Part shown: in pieces, positions 16,245 to 19,033 of the stretch
Numbering within the stretch: position 1 is the stretch's first letter
Layout of the letters: each line of letters starts with the position of its first letter
DNA from: Firmicutes bacterium UBA3906
GTDB taxonomy: Bacteria > Bacillota > Clostridia > Caldicoprobacterales > DTU083
Direction: 5' to 3'
DNA length: 19,033 nucleotides
Assembly: GCA_002391555.1 (NCBI GenBank)
Contig: DGFG01000143.1
Location: 1 to 19,033, forward strand
Program-made: the position numbers and the translations under genes
Notes under the pieces: generated by a model
Seen by the model: only the letters and a program-made list of their open reading frames with translations
Told to the model about the DNA's origin: nothing
Database searches by the model: none

Positions 16245-16505
16245 ATGGATGTATTAAAGGTATCAGCAAAATCAAGTCCAAATTCTGTAGCTGGCGCTTT
16301 AGCAGGTGTTATTAGAGAAAGAGGAACAGCAGAAATTCAAGCCATTGGTGCTGGCGCATTAAACCAAGCAGTTAAAGCAATAGCAATTGCCCGAGGTTTT
16401 GTAGCTCCAAGTGGAATAGACCTTATTTGTATACCTGCTTTTATAGACATTATGATCGAAGGTGAAGAAAGAACTGCAATCAAACTCATAGTTGAACCAC
16501 GATAG
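16245..16505 (+). CDS. spoVS: Stage V sporulation protein S
   Basis: SpoVS is a small, highly conserved Alba-like protein needed for later stages of sporulation; its exact biochemical role is unknown, with nucleic-acid binding suggested by the fold. The 86-residue length is exactly that of the family. The sequence is strongly conserved along its length, from MDVLKVSAKSSPNSVAGALA through GAGALNQAVKAIAIARGF to GEERTAIKLIVEPR. A GGGGGG Shine-Dalgarno (16231-16236) precedes ATG 16245. The gene lies between two terminators with a sigma-H-like promoter before it, so it is a single-gene unit switched on early in sporulation. Presence of spoVS together with spoIIIE argues for a spore former, though SpoVS is also found in some non-sporulating bacteria. 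Confidence 0.97.
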   Translation: MDVLKVSAKSSPNSVAGALAGVIRERGTAEIQAIGAGALNQAVKAIAIARGFVAPSGIDLICIPAFIDIMIEGEERTAIKLIVEPR

Positions 16506-16530
16506 CCTGCCTTATTGCAGGCTTTGCTAT
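16504..16530 (+). terminator. Terminator between spoVS and the convergent minus-strand gene
   Basis: AGCCTGC (16504-16510) pairs with GCAGGCT (16517-16523), starting inside the spoVS stop, and is followed by TTTGCTATT. A second small hairpin, TTGCT/AGCAA (16524-16536), adjoins it and overlaps the minus-strand gene's stop. The T tract supports plus-strand use; minus-strand use is unclear. Confidence 0.65.
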
Positions 16531-17168
16531 TAGCAATCTAAATGCAAATATATTGTGTTTTTACAGTTACTTGTATATTCAAGTCTTTCAACCTTTGATT
16601 TTGTTTCTATTGCAAAACCACATCTTAGGCATATATAGTTGTTAGCATATATGACATCTTTTTTTCTTGAAAGATTAAGGGTCCCATATTTAGACCAGCT
16701 TTTCCAACCAGTCTTACATAGGGGTACCCGCTTTTTATAATCAGAGTATACCCATCTTAGTATACGATGAAAATGCAGGAGATACTTGGTATACTTTGCA
16801 TATTGGGGTGGTAGTCCTAGACCTAGGGCGTAATCCTGAAAGGTATTTTCAATCAAGGATTGTAGGGGTTCTTCAATCTTGGTACTGGTATACTTAATAT
16901 TTCTTTTATCCATGTTGGCCCTTGCTAGCTCAAACATATATCCTTGGCAGATTGAAATCTCTTCATCTCTATTATAATTAAGTCTATTAAGTAGGGAAAA
17001 GACTATACTGTTTGCCTCAGCTAAGTATTTTTTTGATTTGAAGTTTTCTTTATTGTAAAACTCAATAGAAATAAAATCATAAACATATTCCATCGTTTCT
17101 GTTCTTATTGCTCCAATACAGGTACCACCAATAAGGCTACCACTACCAGAGTCATCGATTAAAACCAT
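16530..17168 (-). CDS. Uncharacterised protein with C-terminal zinc-finger-like motif
   Basis: I do not recognise a named family. It is 212 aa with no signal peptide or membrane segment. The N-terminus, VLIDDSGSGSLIGGTCIGAI followed by RTETMEYVYDFISIEFY, predicts a run of beta strands with acidic residues D5/D6 near the first strand. Helices then alternate with strands around ISICQGYMF. This pattern faintly recalls RNase H-like folds, but I cannot confirm it. A middle part (about 80-165) is rich in aromatic and basic residues (HFHRILRWVYSDYKKR, KTGWKSWSKYG). The end has C180-x2-C183 and H209-x2-C212 with Cys202 between, a likely zinc site. ATG at 17168 has AAAAGGA about ten bases upstream. 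It is convergent with spoVS and divergent from surE, the only minus-strand gene here. Real coding is supported by length, start signal and a C-terminal metal motif. Confidence 0.75.
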   Translation of the reverse strand: MVLIDDSGSGSLIGGTCIGAIRTETMEYVYDFISIEFYNKENFKSKKYLAEANSIVFSLLNRLNYNRDEEISICQGYMFELARANMDKRNIKYTSTKIEEPLQSLIENTFQDYALGLGLPPQYAKYTKYLLHFHRILRWVYSDYKKRVPLCKTGWKSWSKYGTLNLSRKKDVIYANNYICLRCGFAIETKSKVERLEYTSNCKNTIYLHLDC

Positions 17169-17183
17169 GTAGATCAGACTTCC

Positions 17184-17212
17184 TTTTAAGTTATGGATAT
17201 AATATTTGTCAA
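17184..17212 (-). promoter_or_regulatory. Candidate promoter for the minus-strand gene
   Basis: On the minus strand, perfect TTGACA (17212 down to 17207) is followed 17 bp later by TTAAAA (17189-17184), a poor -10. The position is sensible for the 212-aa gene. Confidence is limited because the region is AT-rich. Confidence 0.4.
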
Positions 17213-17224
17213 AAGCAGTAAAAC

Positions 17225-17244
17225 TATAATATAATAATTATTAT
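17225..17244 (+). promoter_or_regulatory. Likely -10 element and adjacent palindrome before surE
   Basis: A perfect TATAAT (17225-17230) has no clear -35. It is followed at once by the perfect 14-bp palindrome ATAATAATTATTAT (17231-17244), which would cover the start of transcription. This could be an operator for a Fur/PerR-like or other repressor, or a chance result of AT richness. Confidence 0.35.
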
Positions 17245-17270
17245 CATAGCAGAGCTTGGAGGAGCTTTAT

Positions 17271-18035
17271 ATGAAATTTCTTGTTTCAAATGATGATGGA
17301 ATATTCTCAGAAGGGATAATACAATTAGCTAAAAGTCTGTTACCCTTAGGTGAGGTTACAGTTGTAGCACCAGATATTGAAAGAAGTGCATCAGGACATG
17401 CAATAACAATGCATACTCCTTTAAGAGTCAAGAAGGTAAGGCTTCCTGGATTAGACATAGATGCCTATGCAGTAAACGGGACCCCTGCAGATTGTGTAAA
17501 GCTTGGCATTGATTTATTATTTGATGGAAAACCTGACTATGTTTTTACTGGAATAAATAGAGGCTCTAATATGGGAAATGATGTACTGTATTCTGGGACA
17601 GTGTCTGCTGCAATAGAAGGTTGTATCATGGGAGTTAGTGCTGTGGCATTATCCCTCTTATATGGTGATCAGATGGACTATAGTCTAGCTGGCAAAACAG
17701 CCTATAAAATAGCTCAAAGACTAGCTAGAGAAACTAAGGACAGTGGTTTATTATTAAATGTAAATATACCCAATATCAAAGAGGAGCAATTACGAGGAAC
17801 AAAGATAACAAGGTTAGGTAATCGTCACTATACAAAAAACTACGAAAAGAGGAAGGACCCAAGAGGAGCTACATATTATTGGCTAGCAGGTGAGCTGACA
17901 GAGGAGTCAATGGACGATAATACTGATATAGGGGCAACAGCTAATTCTTATATATCCATCACTCCTTTACATTATGATTTAACCTGTTATAAGATGGTAG
18001 AAAAGCTTAAAAATCTAAAGCTTGATTTAGACTAA
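17271..18035 (+). CDS. surE: 5'/3'-nucleotidase SurE
   Basis: SurE is a divalent-metal-dependent nucleoside monophosphate phosphatase of the cytosol, linked with stationary-phase survival. Metal ligands are all present: D8 and D9 in SNDDGIFSEG, S39 in ERSASGHAIT, and N96 in TGINRGSNMGNDVLYSGTVSAA. VNGTPADCVKLGI is a further family segment. The 254-aa length is typical. ATG 17271 follows a strong GGAGGAG site (17258-17264); the upstream in-frame TTG at 17256 overlaps that site and is not the start. The gene diverges from the unknown minus-strand gene and is followed by an RpiR-type regulator after 82 bases, with no terminator seen between them. Gram-positive bacteria vary in having surE, and this context is not part of the B. 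subtilis block. Confidence 0.96.
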   Translation: MKFLVSNDDGIFSEGIIQLAKSLLPLGEVTVVAPDIERSASGHAITMHTPLRVKKVRLPGLDIDAYAVNGTPADCVKLGIDLLFDGKPDYVFTGINRGSNMGNDVLYSGTVSAAIEGCIMGVSAVALSLLYGDQMDYSLAGKTAYKIAQRLARETKDSGLLLNVNIPNIKEEQLRGTKITRLGNRHYTKNYEKRKDPRGATYYWLAGELTEESMDDNTDIGATANSYISITPLHYDLTCYKMVEKLKNLKLDLD

Positions 18036-18077
18036 CAGGGAATTAGATGATAAGCGTAAACTACGACATAAAACCTA

Positions 18078-18096
18078 CATAGAAAAGTTATCTATG
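18078..18096 (+). repeat. Inverted repeat before the RpiR-family gene
   Basis: CATAGA (18078-18083) and TCTATG (18091-18096) form a 6-bp dyad separated by seven bases, 21 bases before the regulator's ATG. It could be an autoregulatory operator or a small mRNA hairpin near the ribosome binding site. Confidence 0.3.
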
Positions 18097-18117
18097 CGAG
18101 AGTAAAAGGAGAGTAAA

Positions 18118-18984
18118 ATGAACAAGCTTGGGCTAATGGCTAGGATTGACAAGAAATATAATAAGATGAGTAAGGGGCAAAGACTAATTGCAGATTACAT
18201 AATGATAAACTATGATAAAGCAGCGTTTATGACAGCTTCAAAGCTTGGAAAGACCGTAGGTGTTAGTGAATCAACAGTTGTCAGGTTTGCAAATATGCTA
18301 GAGTATGAAGGTTATCCAGACCAGCAAAAAGCATTACAGGAACTAGTACGCAATAAGCTGACTACTGTACAAAGACTCGAAATGACAACTGACCTTGACA
18401 AGACGACTGTGCTAAAGAATGTATTAAAGGCTGACATGAACAATATAAGGTCAACAATCAATAGTGTTGATGATGTAGTGTTCGAACAGGTAGTTAATAA
18501 GATTTTAGCAGCAAAGAATATTTATATATTAGGTCTAAGAAGTACTGCCCCTATAGCTGAATTTATGGGTTATTACCTTAACCTAATACTTAGTAATGTA
18601 AGGGTAGTTACTTCCGGTATTAACGATGTCCTAGAGCAACTTATCCATATAAGCAAGGATGATTTATTAATTGCCATAAGTTTCCCAAGATATGCCAGTC
18701 GTGCAGTAGATGCTATCGGTTTTTCAAAGAATAGAGGGGCATCTACTGTTACAATAACTGATAGCCATGTATCACCACTTGCTACATATGCTGATTACTG
18801 CCTGCTTGCTAAAAGTGACATGGCTTCTTTTGTAGATTCTTTAGTGGCACCTTTGAGCCTTATTAATGCATTAGTAGTTGCAGTTGGAATCTTTAGTGAT
18901 TCGGATATTTCAACATACTTTAATGAACTAGAGAAAATATGGGATATGTATAGTGTTTACAAAGATAAAGAAAAGAATGATTAA
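18118..18984 (+). CDS. MurR/RpiR-family transcriptional regulator with SIS domain
   Basis: This family binds DNA through an N-terminal helix-turn-helix and senses phosphosugars through a C-terminal SIS (sugar isomerase) domain. The N-terminal domain (about 1-80) shows SKGQRLIADYIMINYDKAAFMTASKLGKTVGVSESTVVRFANMLEYEGYPDQQKAL, with the helix-turn-helix at about 39-66. The SIS domain (about 125-250) starts at NIYILGLRSTAPIAEFMGYYL and includes DDLLIAISFPRYASRAVDAI and TVTITDSHVSPLATYADYCLL. The length of 288 aa is standard. AGGAGAG (18107-18113) precedes ATG 18118. The usual clue to the ligand is the adjacent metabolic gene, which here is surE on one side and beyond the window on the other, so the effector is unknown. 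Confidence 0.93.
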   Translation: MNKLGLMARIDKKYNKMSKGQRLIADYIMINYDKAAFMTASKLGKTVGVSESTVVRFANMLEYEGYPDQQKALQELVRNKLTTVQRLEMTTDLDKTTVLKNVLKADMNNIRSTINSVDDVVFEQVVNKILAAKNIYILGLRSTAPIAEFMGYYLNLILSNVRVVTSGINDVLEQLIHISKDDLLIAISFPRYASRAVDAIGFSKNRGASTVTITDSHVSPLATYADYCLLAKSDMASFVDSLVAPLSLINALVVAVGIFSDSDISTYFNELEKIWDMYSVYKDKEKND

Positions 18985-18995
18985 CTAATCAAAAC

Positions 18996-19033
18996 CTGGC
19001 AAGGGGCCAGCTAGCCCTAAAGAAATCTTTTTT
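18996..19033 (+). terminator. Possible terminator at the window end
   Basis: CTGGC (18996-19000) pairs with GCCAG (19006-19010), and GGGC/GCCC pairing (19004-19016) is an alternative. A run of six Ts ends the window, but it is about 17 bases from the stem. The sequence stops here, so the structure cannot be judged fully. Confidence 0.3.

Noticed and set aside
1..19033. CRISPR arrays, insertion sequences, tRNA or rRNA genes, toxin-antitoxin pairs
   Set aside because: No regularly spaced repeats, transposase motifs, cloverleaf-forming segments or paired small genes were seen on either strand.

Overview
The window is an AT-rich stretch of a low-GC, Gram-positive, endospore-forming bacterium, most likely a member of the Clostridia (Bacillota). 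Evidence for this is the gene order, the sporulation genes (spoIIIE, spoVS), purine-rich Shine-Dalgarno sites, frequent TTG starts, a GAAC-N4-GTTC LexA box before recA, and a sigma-H-like promoter before spoVS. I cannot name the genus from the sequence alone. The first 19 bases are the Tn5/Nextera mosaic-end adapter, so the true genomic sequence starts at about base 20, inside truB.

Layout. Bases 20-1300 hold the 3' end of truB and complete ribF. Bases 1284-4040 hold rpsO and pnp, with their own promoter, a structured rpsO leader and terminators. Bases 4100-6131 hold a NodB-fold polysaccharide-deacetylase-like protein and an M16 zinc peptidase (MlpA/YmxG type). An aspartokinase follows (6219-7412), then spoIIIE/ftsK behind an extended -10 promoter and a possible attenuator. 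rimO, pgsA and cinA form a tight run (10025-13152). recA has a consensus promoter, a LexA operator and a terminator. rny has a long leader that contains a terminator-like hairpin. spoVS lies between hairpin terminators. A minus-strand gene of unknown function (16530-17168) is convergent with spoVS and divergent from surE. surE and an RpiR-family regulator close the window. No gene-free gap exceeds 300 bases; the longest are 14343-14608 (promoter plus hairpins) and 7413-7656 (promoter plus possible attenuator).

How the genes fit together. The order follows the conserved Firmicute block truB-ribF-rpsO-pnp-ylxY-mlpA-...-dapG-...-spoIIIE-...-pgsA-cinA-recA-rny-...-spoVS known from Bacillus subtilis. 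It combines translation and RNA turnover (TruB, S15, PNPase, RNase Y, RimO), flavin synthesis, phospholipid synthesis, DNA repair and translocation, and spore formation. Compared with that block, ymxH, the dipicolinate synthase genes (dpaA/dpaB), asd, dapA and ymdB are absent here.

Most of the window is ordinary core genome, and I do not see a large undescribed system. The best candidates for something new are the orphan minus-strand protein with a C-terminal zinc-finger-like motif, the rpsO leader pseudoknot, the leader hairpins before spoIIIE, recA and rny, and the deacetylase homologue that lacks the usual catalytic aspartate pair.
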